From positions 1 to 5,168 of the forward strand of contig JAPLDV010000510.1 in the NCBI GenBank assembly GCA_026391235.1: DNA of 5,168 bases. The letters run 5' to 3'. A model generated the notes under the pieces. It was not told the origin of the DNA. It worked only from the letters and a program-made list of their open reading frames with translations, and made no database searches. The translations under genes were made by a program, and so were the position numbers. Origin of the DNA: Bacteroidia bacterium. Lineage in GTDB: Bacteria; Bacteroidota; Bacteroidia; Bacteroidales; UBA12481. Below, piece after piece: positions 4,753-5,168 of the stretch (positions within the stretch are counted from its first letter, which is position 1; every line of letters starts with the position of its first letter).

Positions 4753-5168
4753 CAGATAAAGCATTCTATAACATCGTCAATTATCGGGCCTATGAAAAAG
4801 GGGCTAATGTCAAAACATTCACGCTTAAGCAATTTGCAAAAGCCGCTCCATTGATTGCTCTAACGGCCAAAACATTAGTCGAACGTCCATCACCATTAAC
4901 ATCATCTGCAATTACCAAGACCATTCATCTGAAATCAAATGATATTCAAGAATTTAGCCTGCCGGATGGAAGTAAAGCAATCCGGGAACTAACGATCCGG
5001 ATCGATCCCAAAAGCGGTTTGCAGGCATTACGCTCAACAATTCTTGAATTGACTTTTGACGGGGTTCGGACCGTCTGGTGCCCGGTGGGGGATTTCTTTT
5101 GCAGGGGCGATAAGATCAATCCGTTCCATACCTGGAACCGTTCGGTGTTACCCGATGGGACCATGATC
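4671..5168 (+). pseudogene. DUF2961/GH172 gene, 3' part, frameshifted, runs off window
   Basis: Reading codons in the frame that starts at 4671 gives the family sequence TPFASFTARAGVCFLP, then IPFAKSCKIT (4719-4748), FYNIVNYRAYEKG and, further on, TVWCPVGDFFCRGDKINPF before the window ends in an open frame at 5168. This continues the DUF2961 domain begun at 4288, but in a frame offset by +2. Family members, as I remember them, have roughly 15-25 more residues between IYLDG-x-x-x-P and PFA-x-x-TARAG, and these are absent here. The simplest reading is a deletion whose length leaves remainder 1 when divided by three, with its junction between about 4666 and 4677. The frame has no stop through the right edge, so decay is limited to this one lesion in view. 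An internal ATG at 4749 could let a gene finder call a separate ORF, but it starts in mid-domain. Confidence 0.87.

Noticed and set aside
4303..5164. Minus-strand open frames opposite the GH172 gene (4303-4566, 4364-4603, 4611-4832, 4946-5164).
   Set aside because: They are antisense to clear DUF2961 sequence and have no recognisable content.

Overview
This 5,168-base window looks like a piece of a Bacteroidota (Bacteroidetes) chromosome, probably a polysaccharide or glycoside degrader. I infer this from four things. The exported proteins have Bacteroidota-style leaders ending in Ser-Ala-Gln or Asn-Ala-Gln. None of the four start codons has a visible Shine-Dalgarno sequence. The gene families (Gfo/Idh/MocA, ThuA plus PmoA-like, DUF2961/GH172) are abundant in that phylum. 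The gaps between genes are packed with short-period tandem repeats. I cannot name a genus.

Layout: positions 1-771 (minus) hold the N-terminal 257 codons of a cytoplasmic GNAT-fold, YghO-like acyltransferase that runs off the left edge. A 172-bp gap follows, with two copies of a REP-like hairpin and an 8-nt tandem array. Positions 944-2281 (minus) encode a Gfo/Idh/MocA oxidoreductase with a twin-arginine leader and a lipobox. The next gap, about 100 bp, is almost entirely 7-nt and 8-nt tandem units. Positions 2383-3948 (minus) encode a secreted ThuA-PmoA-like (DUF6807) two-domain protein. A 339-bp divergent gap contains a 7-nt array and a perfect 30-bp-arm inverted repeat built from CTCTGTG units phased every 10 nt. 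From 4288 to the right edge (plus) lies a DUF2961 (glycoside hydrolase family 172) gene that is broken by a frameshifting deletion near 4666-4677.

Working together: the oxidoreductase, the ThuA-PmoA-like protein and the DUF2961 protein all carry export signals, so they plausibly act in the cell envelope on sugars. A reasonable but unproven model has an oxidoreductase with bound NAD(P) oxidising a sugar or glycoside, the ThuA/PmoA-like protein processing the oxidised product, and the GH172-type enzyme releasing furanosides. ThuA and a Gfo/Idh/MocA enzyme (ThuB) are classical partners in trehalose and related disaccharide use in rhizobia. The YghO-like gene has no evident link to this and may simply be the downstream neighbour.

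The coding content belongs to known families. The less ordinary material is the broken GH172 gene, the missing Glu in the usual Glu-Lys-Pro motif of the oxidoreductase, and the repeat architecture of the gaps.
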